A DNA stretch of 52,962 nt from Alsobacter soli (GTDB lineage: Bacteria; Pseudomonadota; Alphaproteobacteria; Rhizobiales; Beijerinckiaceae): positions 1 through 52,962 of the forward strand of contig CAMCXA010000012.1 of NCBI GenBank assembly GCA_945883115.1, in the 5' to 3' direction. Both the position numbers and the translations under genes were made by a program. This document shows positions 35,179 to 44,041 of this stretch, one piece after another. The notes below the pieces were generated by a model. It did not search any database. It saw only the letters and a program-made list of their open reading frames with translations, and was not told the DNA's origin. How positions within the stretch are numbered: the first letter of the stretch is position 1; every line of letters begins with the position of its first letter.

Positions 35179-36675
35179 ATGACACGCCCTGTGCCGGTAT
35201 TGAGTGCCGAAAACATTGCAAAAATGATTCCCGATGGGTCGACCATCGCGTTGGCGGCTTCGGGCATTTTCCTCGAAGCCGACGCGCTTTATGCCGCGCT
35301 CGAAACGTCGTTTCTGGAGACGGGCCATCCGCGCGATCTGACGCTTGTTCATGCGCTCGGCATTGGCGACGGCAAGGGTACGGGCCTCGGGCGTTTCGCG
35401 CATGAAGGGATGGTGAAGCGTGTGATTGGCGGGCATTGGAGCTGGTCACCTGCGATGCAGCGATTGGCGGCTGAGAACAAAATCGAGGCCTATTCTTTTC
35501 CGGGCGGGGTGATTTCGTCGCTTCTTCGGGAAATTGGTGCGGGCCGCCCGGGATTGATCACCCGGATCGGTTTGGGGACCTTTGCCGACCCGCGTGTCGA
35601 TGGCGGGCGGTGCAATGAGAGGGCGACGGAAGATCTTGTCGAGCATGTCAGTTTCGATGGCAGGGACTATCTGCGATATAAACCACTCAAAATCGACTTT
35701 GCCTTAATCCGTGCCAGTGATTCGGATGAGCGTGGAACGCTCTCGCTCTTGCGTGAGCCCACGGACCTCGATGCCCATGCCGCCGCACTGGCAGCGCATA
35801 ATTCAGGCGGCAAGGTGTTTGCACAAGTCGAGCGGATGGTGACACGACGCGCGCATCCCGCAAGGCTCAGCCGTATTCCCGGTATTCTGATTCATGGTAT
35901 TCTTCTCGCGCCTGACGCGCGCAAAACCTATTTGCCGGGATATGACCCGAGAGTATCGGGGGCTGCCGCACTTGCGCCCGGGCAGGGCGAGGATCATCCG
36001 GACCTGCCGACGGGAATTCGCCGCATTATTGCAGAGCGTGCAATGCAGGAGTTGGGTGATGCGCGATCGGTGAATTTCGGCTTCGGGATTCCGGGAGGCA
36101 TACCGGCACTTGTCAAGGCGGCGGGTGACGTTCGCTATTGGGGCTCGGTGGAGCAAGGCATCCACAATGGTGCGATGATTGACGGGCCGATGTTCGGCGC
36201 GGCCTTCGACCCTGATGCAATCATTCCGTCAGTCGACCAGTTTGATTTCTATTCCGGCGGCGGAATTGATGTCGCCTTTCTCGGTATGGGGGAGATGGAT
36301 GAACAGGGTAACGTCAATGTCTCGAAAATTGGCGGTCGTCTTGTCGGTCCGGGCGGGTTTGTCGATATCACGCAGACAGCGCGAAAAGTTGTTTTTTGCG
36401 GCGCTTTTGAAGCGAAAGGGCTCGATGTCGAAACCACATCGGATGGCAAATTGCACATCGCCTCGCACGGCACGGTGCCTAAGTTGGTCAAGGCGGTGGA
36501 ACATATCACGTTCAGCGGCAAACAAGCCCTGCTGAATGGGCAGACAGTGCTTTATGTAACCGAGCGAGCGGTGTTCAAACTGACGCAAAAGGGCGTGGCA
36601 CTCATCGAGGTTGCGCCCGGGATTGATCGGGATCGTGACGTTTTAAGCCGGATGGAATTTACGCCCGTCCTTTGA
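35179..36675 (+). CDS. family I CoA-transferase (acetate/3-ketoacid type), fused subunits
   Basis: The 498-residue protein joins the alpha and beta domains of 3-ketoacid CoA-transferases. The alpha part (about 1-260) has IPDGSTIALAASG; the beta part contains VNFGFGIPGGIPALV and the catalytic glutamate E325 in SVEQGIHNG, which forms the CoA thioester. It moves CoA from one acid to another, and with the divergent acyl-CoA dehydrogenase and the nearby crotonase it would activate a carboxylic acid for oxidation. GAAAGA precedes ATG 35179. The natural acid is not known. Confidence 0.92.
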   Translation: MTRPVPVLSAENIAKMIPDGSTIALAASGIFLEADALYAALETSFLETGHPRDLTLVHALGIGDGKGTGLGRFAHEGMVKRVIGGHWSWSPAMQRLAAENKIEAYSFPGGVISSLLREIGAGRPGLITRIGLGTFADPRVDGGRCNERATEDLVEHVSFDGRDYLRYKPLKIDFALIRASDSDERGTLSLLREPTDLDAHAAALAAHNSGGKVFAQVERMVTRRAHPARLSRIPGILIHGILLAPDARKTYLPGYDPRVSGAAALAPGQGEDHPDLPTGIRRIIAERAMQELGDARSVNFGFGIPGGIPALVKAAGDVRYWGSVEQGIHNGAMIDGPMFGAAFDPDAIIPSVDQFDFYSGGGIDVAFLGMGEMDEQGNVNVSKIGGRLVGPGGFVDITQTARKVVFCGAFEAKGLDVETTSDGKLHIASHGTVPKLVKAVEHITFSGKQALLNGQTVLYVTERAVFKLTQKGVALIEVAPGIDRDRDVLSRMEFTPVL

Positions 36676-36801
36676 AATTTTTAGCGTTTTTGGTTCAGTT
36701 TCGGGATGGCTAGTGGATCATTTTGGGTTAATCAGGAATCATCTTGTTATCTCATGCGGGGCAAGTGATTTAGTAAAGCGTCGATAAGAGGCGGGATTTC
36801 G

Positions 36802-37878
36802 ATGACAAAGAAAGATGCGCGCACCCTGAAAGTGGGTGTGCTGGGGGCCGGACAGATTGCGCAAGCGGCGCATTTCGAGAGCTGCACCAAAGCACGCAAT
36901 GCAGACCTCTTCGCCATTTGCGACGTTGCCGATGATCTCAGAGAGCGCATGGCGATCACCCATGGCGCACAGAAGACCTTCAATGATTACGATGAAATGT
37001 TGGCTGATCCCGGGATTGATGCCGTGATCATCGCGACGGCGGACGCTTTTCATGTTCCGGCGTCGATACGAGCGCTCGAAGCGGGCAAGCATGTGCTTTG
37101 TGAAAAGCCGGTTGCGATCGGCCTTGATGAAACTCTCGCTTTGGCGGAAGCGGTCAAGAAGTCCGGTTTGACGTTCCAGATCGGACATATGAAGCGGTTC
37201 GATGCCGGATTAATGGCTGCAAAGCACTTTATCGATACGGAAATGGGCGATTTGATCGCGTTAAAAGCATGGTATTGCGACTCGACGCATCGGTATCCGA
37301 TGACGGATGCGGTGCAACCTCTCATTGTGTCGAGCGCGAATGCACGCAAGCCATCGGGCAATCCGAAGGCCGATCTGAAGCGATATTATATGCTCGCGCA
37401 TGGCAGTCATCTTGTGGATACAGCCCGCTATTTTGGTGGTGATATTGTTGCGGTGACGGCGAAACTATCCGACACGAAGGGAGCCTATTGCTGGTTTGTC
37501 GATGTCGAGTTTGCCAATGGGTGTCTGGGCCATCTCGATCTGACGGTTGCTGTAAGGATGGATTGGCACGAGGGATTCCAGATTTACGGGCAAAATGGCA
37601 GCGTGATCGGGAAGACGTATAATCCGTGGTATTACAAATCGAGTGATGTCGAGATTTTTCATGAAAAAGAGGGTGGTACCTTCCGTCCTCTGGGCGAGGA
37701 CGGCCATTTTTACCGCCGGCAACTGGAAGGGTTTGCCGACACCATCCTGAACGGGGCCCCGATGATCGGAGCCGATATCGAGGACGGGATTGCGTCTGTT
37801 CGGGGGATGATTGCAATTGCACGTTCGGTTGAAACAGGGCGAACCGTCCGGCTTGCGGATGTTTCGGGTCTGTTGTGA
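36802..37878 (+). CDS. Gfo/Idh/MocA family oxidoreductase
   Basis: The 358-residue protein has the Rossmann start VGVLGAGQIAQAAH at 11-24, the signature EKPVAIG with the catalytic lysine near residue 101, and a C-terminal alpha/beta domain with HGSHLVDTARYFGG carrying the usual active-site histidine. Such enzymes oxidise sugars or cyclitols with NAD(P). GAGGCGGGA precedes the start. It opens a run of seven plus-strand genes; the next gene starts on its last base, so dehydrogenase and isomerase are coupled. Confidence 0.92.
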   Translation: MTKKDARTLKVGVLGAGQIAQAAHFESCTKARNADLFAICDVADDLRERMAITHGAQKTFNDYDEMLADPGIDAVIIATADAFHVPASIRALEAGKHVLCEKPVAIGLDETLALAEAVKKSGLTFQIGHMKRFDAGLMAAKHFIDTEMGDLIALKAWYCDSTHRYPMTDAVQPLIVSSANARKPSGNPKADLKRYYMLAHGSHLVDTARYFGGDIVAVTAKLSDTKGAYCWFVDVEFANGCLGHLDLTVAVRMDWHEGFQIYGQNGSVIGKTYNPWYYKSSDVEIFHEKEGGTFRPLGEDGHFYRRQLEGFADTILNGAPMIGADIEDGIASVRGMIAIARSVETGRTVRLADVSGLL

Positions 37879-38717
37879 TGCAGCTTGGAATCTTCGCAAA
37901 AACCTTTCCGGGATCAACCCCTGATGACGTACTCGGTCAGGTGAAGGCTGCGGGGTTCTCGTCGGCGCATTACAATATGGCGTGCTCGGGCCTTGCGGCG
38001 ATGCCCGATGCGATACCGGATGCCGTGACAGACGATATCGCAAATGCCGCTTCCCGAAGCGGGGTGACGCTTGTCGGGATGTCCGCCACATGGAACATGA
38101 TCCATCCCGATCCCGTTGAGCGGGAACTGGGGTTTCAGCGTCTTGATATGCTGGCCAAAGCAGCGCGGCGGGTTGGGGCAGGATTGGTAACGCTCTGCAC
38201 GGGAACGCGTGATCCGGTCGATCAATGGCACGCGCATCCAGACAATCATTCGACTGAGGCTTGGCGTGATCTCCTCGCCTCGATGGAAAAGGCCGTTCTG
38301 ATTGCCGAGCGGCATGACGTGTTTTTGGGTGTCGAGCCGGAACTGGCCAATGTGGTGGATACAGCCGTAAAAGCACGTCGACTGATCGACGAAATGGCGA
38401 CTGACCGGATCAGGATTGTACTTGATCCTGCCAATCTCTTCGAAATTGAAACCGCGGATGTTCGGGAGCGGCTTGTTGACGAGGCGATTGACCTGCTGGG
38501 TGACCGGTTTGCCATGGCCCACGCGAAGGATCGTGATGCACAGGGGCACTTTGTGGCAGCGGGACGGGGCGTGATCGATTTTGATCATTTTGTCCGCCGG
38601 TTGAAAGATGCGGGATTTTCAGGGCCATTGGTTACGCATGGACTGGCAGCGGACGAGGCCGCCGACGTTGCCGCGTTTCTCAAAAAGACGCTCGGTGATG
38701 CCGGGATTGATCATTGA
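37878..38717 (+). CDS. sugar phosphate isomerase/epimerase family protein
   Basis: The 279-residue TIM barrel has FLGVEPELANVV with a metal glutamate, RIVLDPANLF with the aspartate, AHAKDRDAQGHF with the histidine and GRGVIDFDHF at the position of the final ligand loop. ATG 37878 overlaps the Gfo/Idh stop by one base (TGATG). Proteins of this kind often epimerise or isomerise 3-keto or 2-keto sugars made by a Gfo/Idh partner, and coupling supports that here (inference). It is the third barrel of this type in the window, after those at 26753 and 31842. Confidence 0.88.
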   Translation: MQLGIFAKTFPGSTPDDVLGQVKAAGFSSAHYNMACSGLAAMPDAIPDAVTDDIANAASRSGVTLVGMSATWNMIHPDPVERELGFQRLDMLAKAARRVGAGLVTLCTGTRDPVDQWHAHPDNHSTEAWRDLLASMEKAVLIAERHDVFLGVEPELANVVDTAVKARRLIDEMATDRIRIVLDPANLFEIETADVRERLVDEAIDLLGDRFAMAHAKDRDAQGHFVAAGRGVIDFDHFVRRLKDAGFSGPLVTHGLAADEAADVAAFLKKTLGDAGIDH

Positions 38718-38719
38718 TT

Positions 38720-39541
38720 ATGACGGTGACAAGTTTTCATCATGACGGGGTGAGATTTGCCGTGACAGATCATGGCGGCGAGGGCGTTCCATTCCTGTTC
38801 CAGCATGGTCTTTGCGGCAGCGCGACGCAAACGGTTGAGGTTATCCCCGAGCTGCCGGATATTCGTGCGATTACGCTGGAATGCCGCGGGCATGGGAACT
38901 CCGAGGCGGGAAACCCTGACGGATTTTCGATTGCGACCTTTACCTCGGATGTCGATGCATTGATCGACGCTTGGCATTTGGCGCCGGTGATTATTGGCGG
39001 GATTTCGATGGGGGCGGCGATTGCGCTTCGTCTCGCTGTGCGGCGCCCCGAAAAGGTACGGGCACTGGTTCTCGCCCGTCCGGCGTGGATTTTTGATCGC
39101 GCGCCAGAAAATATGCAGCCGAACGCGGAAGTCGGACATTTATTGCGTGCGCATCCATCAGACGAAGCGCGGGCGATGTTTATGGCATCACCAACTGCGA
39201 AACGTCTTGCGGTGGAAGCACCGGATAATCTTGCATCTCTCACGGGATTTTTTGAGCGAACGCCGCAGGAGATTACGGCGGCATTGTTGACGCAGATTTC
39301 AGCGGACGGGCCGGGCGTAAGTGCAGCAGACATTGCGGCGATCACATGTCCTGTGCTGATTATCGGTCATGGCGATGATGTGATTCATCCGTTTTCCTTT
39401 TGCGAAGCGTTTGCCGAACTCATGCCTTCAGCAAAGCTTGTGCGTATCCCGGCAAAGACAAAGGGTAAAGCGCCCTATATCACTGCATTCAAGGCCGCTT
39501 TGGCCGAATTTTTAGAGGATGTATCTCATGGCAAAGCCTGA
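38720..39541 (+). CDS. alpha/beta-fold hydrolase, possible lactonase, catalytic His apparently missing
   Basis: The 273-residue protein has the alpha/beta-hydrolase plan: oxyanion HGLCG at 29-33, the nucleophile elbow GISMG with S96, and an acid in IIGHGDDVIHP. The third triad member is normally a histidine in a segment of type IP.KS....H; here the aligned segment is IPAKTKGKAPYITAF, with Y253 where His is expected. Either H239-region residues take over or activity is altered. ATG 38720 follows the previous stop by two bases. A sugar-lactonase role next to a dehydrogenase would be reasonable but is unproven. Confidence 0.85.
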   Translation: MTVTSFHHDGVRFAVTDHGGEGVPFLFQHGLCGSATQTVEVIPELPDIRAITLECRGHGNSEAGNPDGFSIATFTSDVDALIDAWHLAPVIIGGISMGAAIALRLAVRRPEKVRALVLARPAWIFDRAPENMQPNAEVGHLLRAHPSDEARAMFMASPTAKRLAVEAPDNLASLTGFFERTPQEITAALLTQISADGPGVSAADIAAITCPVLIIGHGDDVIHPFSFCEAFAELMPSAKLVRIPAKTKGKAPYITAFKAALAEFLEDVSHGKA

Positions 39542-40220
39542 CTCCACTTGGTTCGATATGCTTCCCAAAAACCGGTTGATGGCCGAGTTTTCGATGTGGT
39601 CGGCTGATCTTGTGCGGATTGCGGATGATCTCGCGCGTATTTCAGGCCAGGCGGACCTTTTGCATATTGACGTGGCGGATGGCCATTTTGCACCGGCTTT
39701 GTTGTTTTTCCCCGATCTTGTCGCGCGGATACGGGCGGCCAGCGCGATTCCGATCCATGTGCATCTGATGATTGCCGATGTTATCCTGATTGACCAGATC
39801 GACCAGTTTGCGGAGGCGGGAGCGGATCTGATCAGCGTTCATGCGGAGAACGGCAATGCGTCGGCGGGGCTCGACCGTATTGCAGGATACGGGCTCAAGG
39901 CAGGCATGGTTCTTAAAGTCGACACGCCCGTGATTACGGCATCACCTCACCTGATACGTCTCGATATGTTGACCCTGCTCGGCACAGCAATCGGTGTGAA
40001 GGGGCAGAGCCTGAACGAGCGCGCGCCTGCACGTTTGAAGGAGGCGCGAGCACTGATCAAGGAGACGGGCCGACGTATCGTTCTGGCGGCAGATGGCGGT
40101 ATTCGGGACAATACCGTTCCTGTGCTTCGCGAGGCCGGCGCGGAGACTGTTGTCATGGGTTCTTTGGCGTTCGGGGCACCCGATTTGGGTGCAAGGATTG
40201 CCTGGGTCCGTGGGCTCTGA
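39528..40220 (+). CDS. ribulose-phosphate 3-epimerase-like protein
   Basis: The 230-residue TIM barrel resembles Rpe. The metal ligands are present: H46 and D48 in LLHIDVADGH, H79 in HVHLM and D189 in AADGGI. The phosphate loop GSLAFG is also kept. Two Rpe landmarks differ: the LNPxTP motif is VLKVDTP and the MSVNPGFGGQ lid is GTAIGVKGQS. It is thus probably an epimerase for a related ketose phosphate, not housekeeping Rpe. AGGA lies eight bases before ATG 39528, and the gene overlaps the hydrolase gene by 14 bp. Confidence 0.87.
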   Translation: MAKPDSTWFDMLPKNRLMAEFSMWSADLVRIADDLARISGQADLLHIDVADGHFAPALLFFPDLVARIRAASAIPIHVHLMIADVILIDQIDQFAEAGADLISVHAENGNASAGLDRIAGYGLKAGMVLKVDTPVITASPHLIRLDMLTLLGTAIGVKGQSLNERAPARLKEARALIKETGRRIVLAADGGIRDNTVPVLREAGAETVVMGSLAFGAPDLGARIAWVRGL

Positions 40221-40235
40221 GCGAAAGAAGTGATG

Positions 40236-41186
40236 ATGACCGACGCCTATGCCATCGGCATTGATCTTGGGGGCACGCAAGTGCGGGCGGGCCTTGTTGA
40301 CTGGTCAGGTAAACTGATTGCCCGGGAGTCAATGCTGACGGACAGGATGGGGGGGCCACAAGCCGTTGTCGAGCAGATCGGGCTGCTCGTTGATAAAATC
40401 ATTGTGACCAAGCCGGAATGCATGATTGCCGGAATTGGTGTTTCCGCACCCGGGCCGCTTGACGCCGTAACGGGACATATTCTTGAAATTGCCACGCTGA
40501 AAGGCTGGGAGAACACCCCGATTGTCGAGATGCTGGAAGCGCGTCTCGGCCAGAATGTGGCGATCGAGAATGACGGATTGGCGGCAGCTCTCGGCGAATG
40601 GCGCTATGGCGCAGGCAAGGGTCTCACGCATTTCGTTTATGTGACCGTCAGCACGGGAATTGGCGGCGGCGTTGTGGCGGATGGCCGTTTATTGCGGGGA
40701 CGACGCGGCATGGCGTGCCATGTCGGGCATATGAGCATCGACCCGAACGGCCCAAGATGCGGATGCGGCAATCCCGGGTGCTGGGAGGCGATTGCCTCGG
40801 GAACGGCACTCGCAAGACGGGCGCAGGTGGCGATGATGGGCGATCCCGCATCAACATTGCATAGCGGGCCTCAACCCATTGATGCGGGTGCCATTTTTGC
40901 GGCTGCACGGCATGGAGACGGGACGGCTCTCAAGCTCGTAAACGAGGAAGCGAGATGGCTCGGCATTGGCTTGGTCAATTTGCTGCATCGGTATAGCCCG
41001 GAAAAGATCGTTCTCGGTGGAGGGCTGTCGCAGGGGCTTGATCTGATGCGAGCGGGCATTGAAGCAGAGATTGCCGCGCATGCAATGGTGCCCTTCAGAA
41101 CAGTGTCGGTTGTATCAGCCGGGCTTGGCGGAGATTCCGGTATTATCGGGGCGGCATCGCTATTTCAGTTTTCTGACCGGATTTGA
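40236..41186 (+). CDS. ROK-family sugar kinase
   Basis: The 316-residue protein has the ATP-binding DLGGTQVRAG at 9-18, the catalytic aspartate in ENDGLAAALGE near residue 112, and the zinc motif of ROK kinases CGCGNPGCWE near residue 172. There is no N-terminal HTH, so it is a kinase rather than a repressor. Several start codons (GTG 40230, ATG 40233, ATG 40236) are in frame. Together with the PfkB kinase it gives the gene run two sugar kinases, which suggests two phosphorylation steps or two substrates. Confidence 0.92.
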   Translation: MTDAYAIGIDLGGTQVRAGLVDWSGKLIARESMLTDRMGGPQAVVEQIGLLVDKIIVTKPECMIAGIGVSAPGPLDAVTGHILEIATLKGWENTPIVEMLEARLGQNVAIENDGLAAALGEWRYGAGKGLTHFVYVTVSTGIGGGVVADGRLLRGRRGMACHVGHMSIDPNGPRCGCGNPGCWEAIASGTALARRAQVAMMGDPASTLHSGPQPIDAGAIFAAARHGDGTALKLVNEEARWLGIGLVNLLHRYSPEKIVLGGGLSQGLDLMRAGIEAEIAAHAMVPFRTVSVVSAGLGGDSGIIGAASLFQFSDRI

Positions 41187-41207
41187 TCGACCTTCCCTAA
41201 AGAAAAT

Positions 41208-41268
41208 GTTCCGACTCTCTTGAACCGTTGCGATTATGCGGCTAACTTTTATAGCTATCGGTCGGAAC
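41208..41268. repeat. spaced inverted repeat before the aldolase-like gene
   Basis: GTTCCGAC (41208-41215) and GTCGGAAC (41261-41268) are perfect inverted repeats with 45 bases between, inside the 112-bp gap before 41299. The gap is the largest in this gene run, so an internal promoter with an operator pair is possible. Confidence 0.4.
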
Positions 41269-41298
41269 CTGCTCGGATGGGCTTTTGGGAGATTTACC

Positions 41299-42285
41299 AT
41301 GTCGCGATTAGACGAAAAGCTCGCCCGTATCCGTTCCGGCGCGTATAAGCGAACCGATTTTATCATTGCCGATGCCAAAGACCCCGATATGGGACCCGGA
41401 CTTTACTCGCATGGTCCGATTCGGTTGAATGATGGTTCGATGCCGCGGCTCAGAAACCGCGCTGAATTTCTGGAAACAATCCGCGACGTGATCAATCAGG
41501 ACATCGTCGACATCATGTTGACGTCAGCCTCCAATCTCGAACAGCTCGTCAAGTCGGGCGCTTACAAGAATTCGAAAATCAAGCCTGTGATCCGGGCGAA
41601 TGATACGACAGACATTTGGCGGCATCGTGGCGCTACCCATCATCATCGGCCATCGCGCCCGTTCCGCACCGCAAATCTGAAGCGCGTGAAGGAAAACCTA
41701 ACGGATCTTGGGCTTTACTCGATTACGTTTACCAATGATCTCGATGCTGATCTCGAAGCCATGCACGCATTCGCCGAGTTCCGCGAAGATGCGCTGGCAC
41801 ACGGGTTCACCTATTTTCTCGAAGTTTTCAATCCGAATGTTGGTGGCCCTTCGCCTGAGGAAATGCCGCACTTCGTCAATGATGCGATCATTCGTTGCCT
41901 TGCGGGTCTGACCGAGATCGAGCGTCCGCGCTTTTTGAAGATCGCCTATAATGGGCCGCGTGCACTTGATGAACTTGCGAGCTTTGATCCGAGCCTCGTT
42001 GTGGGTGTTTTGGGCGGCGGCGCAGGCACGACGCGCGATTGTTTCGAATTGATCTTTCAGGCGGAAAAATATGGTGCGCGGGTGGCTTTGTTCGGTCGCA
42101 AGATCAATCTGGCTGAAGCGCCGCTTGAAATGATCCGCCATATGCGCGCTGTTGCTGACGGCACTCTTGCACCGCTTGATGCGGTGAAATCCTATCATGA
42201 CACACTCGCTCAGCTGAAAATCGTTCCGGCTCGCTCGCTGGCGGATGACAGCCAGATTACCGAAGCACCGTTGAAGGCAGGCTGA
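41299..42285 (+). CDS. class I aldolase-like TIM-barrel protein (DeoC/LacD-like)
   Basis: I recognise the fold type but not the exact family. The 328-residue protein has FLKIAYNGPRALDELA with a lysine (K214) placed like the Schiff-base lysine of DeoC/LacD aldolases, then VVGVLGGGAGTTRDCFEL, a phosphate-binding-loop-like stretch, and YGARVALFGRKINLAE. GGGAGA lies six bases before ATG 41299. It is followed after 7 bp by a PfkB kinase, the classic pair for phosphorylating and splitting a sugar. A sulfosugar, deoxysugar or inositol-derived substrate is possible; none is shown. Confidence 0.7.
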   Translation: MSRLDEKLARIRSGAYKRTDFIIADAKDPDMGPGLYSHGPIRLNDGSMPRLRNRAEFLETIRDVINQDIVDIMLTSASNLEQLVKSGAYKNSKIKPVIRANDTTDIWRHRGATHHHRPSRPFRTANLKRVKENLTDLGLYSITFTNDLDADLEAMHAFAEFREDALAHGFTYFLEVFNPNVGGPSPEEMPHFVNDAIIRCLAGLTEIERPRFLKIAYNGPRALDELASFDPSLVVGVLGGGAGTTRDCFELIFQAEKYGARVALFGRKINLAEAPLEMIRHMRAVADGTLAPLDAVKSYHDTLAQLKIVPARSLADDSQITEAPLKAG

Positions 42286-42292
42286 TCCTGTG

Positions 42293-43315
42293 ATGCCGGT
42301 GCGAAGGGGTATCCTGACTGCAGGTTCGTGGGTTGTCGACAATAACAAAACGCTTCAGGCTTGGCCCGCCGAAGACACGATGAACACCTATGTCGAACTG
42401 GATCGGCAGGGTGGAGGCTCCGGCTGCAACATGGCGATCGATCTCAAAAAGCTTGATCCGTCCTTCCACGTCGAGACAATGGCTATTGTTGGTGACGATG
42501 ATGACGGGCGTTACCTTCTGGGGCAATGCGATCAGTACGGCATTCAGCGGCGGCATATGCAGGTGGTCAAAGGGGGCACGACGCCTTTCAGCGATTGCTT
42601 TAACTCCATCGAGAGTGGCAAGCGAACGCATCTCTATTATCCGGGTGTCGCTGAAGAATTATGCCCCGATCATTTCGATTTTAGTGACTCTGACGCCCGG
42701 ATTCTGCATCTCGGCCTTCCGGGCGCACACAAGAAGATGGATGCTCCCTGGGGCGAGGATTCGACCGGATGGGCAACCGTGCTGAAAGCAGCGGGCAGGG
42801 CGGGGCTCAAGGCCAATCTCGAAATGGTATCGACGACACGCGACAGGATCCGGCATTTCGGGCGGTCCTGCCTGCCGCATCTCGATTTCCTGATCGTCAA
42901 TGATTACGAGATCGGAGCGGTGGCGGATGTTGAAACGCGAGATGGCACACGAACGCTTTATCCAAAGGTTGTCGAGGCATTACGGGCGGTTTTTGATCAT
43001 GGCTCGATCTCGCTGGCCGTAGCGCATTTTCCCGAGGCCGCCATTGCGGTGACGCGTGACGGCAACGTGGTTGTAGCCGGGTCCGTTTCTATTCCGTCAA
43101 GCGAGATTGTCGGCGTTAACGGGGCGGGCGACGCCTTTGCTGCGGGCGTTCTCTTCGCATCCCATGAAGGGCAAGCAATCGAGGATGCGTTGCGGATGGG
43201 GCATGCATGCGCCGCGGCGTCGATGAGATCGGCAGCGACCACGAACACGGTTGTTTCGGCTTCCGAGTGTTTGGCACTGGCTGAAAAATGGGGCTTCCGT
43301 CCGGCGCCACTCTGA
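42293..43315 (+). CDS. PfkB-family carbohydrate kinase
   Basis: The 340-residue kinase has the PfkB N-terminal glycine pair GGGSGCNMA near residue 40 and the C-terminal signature VNGAGDAFAAGVL with the catalytic aspartate near residue 280; LIVNDYEIGAV is the typical middle segment. ATG 42293 is three bases after an alternative GTG. It closes the plus-strand run, 7 bp after the aldolase-like gene, and converges with thiQ. Likely substrate: the sugar cleaved by that aldolase. Confidence 0.92.
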   Translation: MPVRRGILTAGSWVVDNNKTLQAWPAEDTMNTYVELDRQGGGSGCNMAIDLKKLDPSFHVETMAIVGDDDDGRYLLGQCDQYGIQRRHMQVVKGGTTPFSDCFNSIESGKRTHLYYPGVAEELCPDHFDFSDSDARILHLGLPGAHKKMDAPWGEDSTGWATVLKAAGRAGLKANLEMVSTTRDRIRHFGRSCLPHLDFLIVNDYEIGAVADVETRDGTRTLYPKVVEALRAVFDHGSISLAVAHFPEAAIAVTRDGNVVVAGSVSIPSSEIVGVNGAGDAFAAGVLFASHEGQAIEDALRMGHACAAASMRSAATTNTVVSASECLALAEKWGFRPAPL

Positions 43316-43348
43316 CGAATTCGTTTAACCGGTTTTTAGAATAATAGC

Positions 43349-44041
43349 CTAGAGATAGTCGGCCAAACGTGGCTGTAGCGGCGTGGCAAAGAAGCGGTCA
43401 ATCGTTTGCGGGGTTGAGGCAGTTCCATCAGCCACAAAAACCGCGTGGGAAGCGATAGCTTTTAGATCGTCGGGATCATGCGAAACCATGAGTACGGTGA
43501 GATCGAGATCCTGTTGCAGTTTGCGGACTACCTCGAGCATGTCCCGCCTCAGACGTGGGCCGAGACCGCTGAAGGGTTCATCAAGCAACAGGATCGGTTT
43601 CTTCCGCAAAAGTATCCGTGCAAGTGCGACGCGTTGGCGTTCCCCGCCGGATAATTCGGCGGGACGATGCGTTTCGCGACCTTGCAATCCGAGACGGGCG
43701 AGCGCGGCATCGACTTCGCGCCATTCTGCCTTATCGAGCGAGAGATCAGGTTTGAGACCAAGGGCCGCGTTTTTTGCTGCATCCAGATGGGCGAAGAGAT
43801 TGTGCTCCTGAAACAGGATACTCACGGGGCGCTCGGAGGGTGCGAACCCTGTCACATCATTTCCGTTGATCCGGACCCGGCCCGATTGTGGATCGGTGAA
43901 GCCTGCAACAATATTCAGAAGCGTGGACTTTCCGCCGCCCGACGGACCAATAATCCCGATTATGCCGGGGCCGGGAAAGGAGAGCGAAAAACGGACGTTG
44001 AAGTCTTCAGTGGTCCATTGCACATCCTCAAGATCAATCAT
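43349..44041 (-). CDS. thiQ: thiamine ABC transporter ATP-binding protein ThiQ
   Basis: The 230-residue ATPase has Walker A GPSGGGKST, the ThiQ-like SILFQEHNLFAHLDAAKN, signature ELSGGERQRVALAR and Walker B ILLLDEPFSGLGP. ATG 44041 is chosen because AAAGGAG lies seven bases upstream; two earlier starts lack this spacing. It overlaps thiP by eight bases and is the last gene of thiB-P-Q. Confidence 0.93.
   Translation of the reverse strand: MIDLEDVQWTTEDFNVRFSLSFPGPGIIGIIGPSGGGKSTLLNIVAGFTDPQSGRVRINGNDVTGFAPSERPVSILFQEHNLFAHLDAAKNAALGLKPDLSLDKAEWREVDAALARLGLQGRETHRPAELSGGERQRVALARILLRKKPILLLDEPFSGLGPRLRRDMLEVVRKLQQDLDLTVLMVSHDPDDLKAIASHAVFVADGTASTPQTIDRFFATPLQPRLADYL

Noticed and set aside
41299-42285. 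Assignment as a 3-keto-5-aminohexanoate cleavage (BKACE) enzyme
   Set aside because: The BKACE start and zinc motifs are absent, and the lysine context is that of DeoC/LacD-like aldolases.
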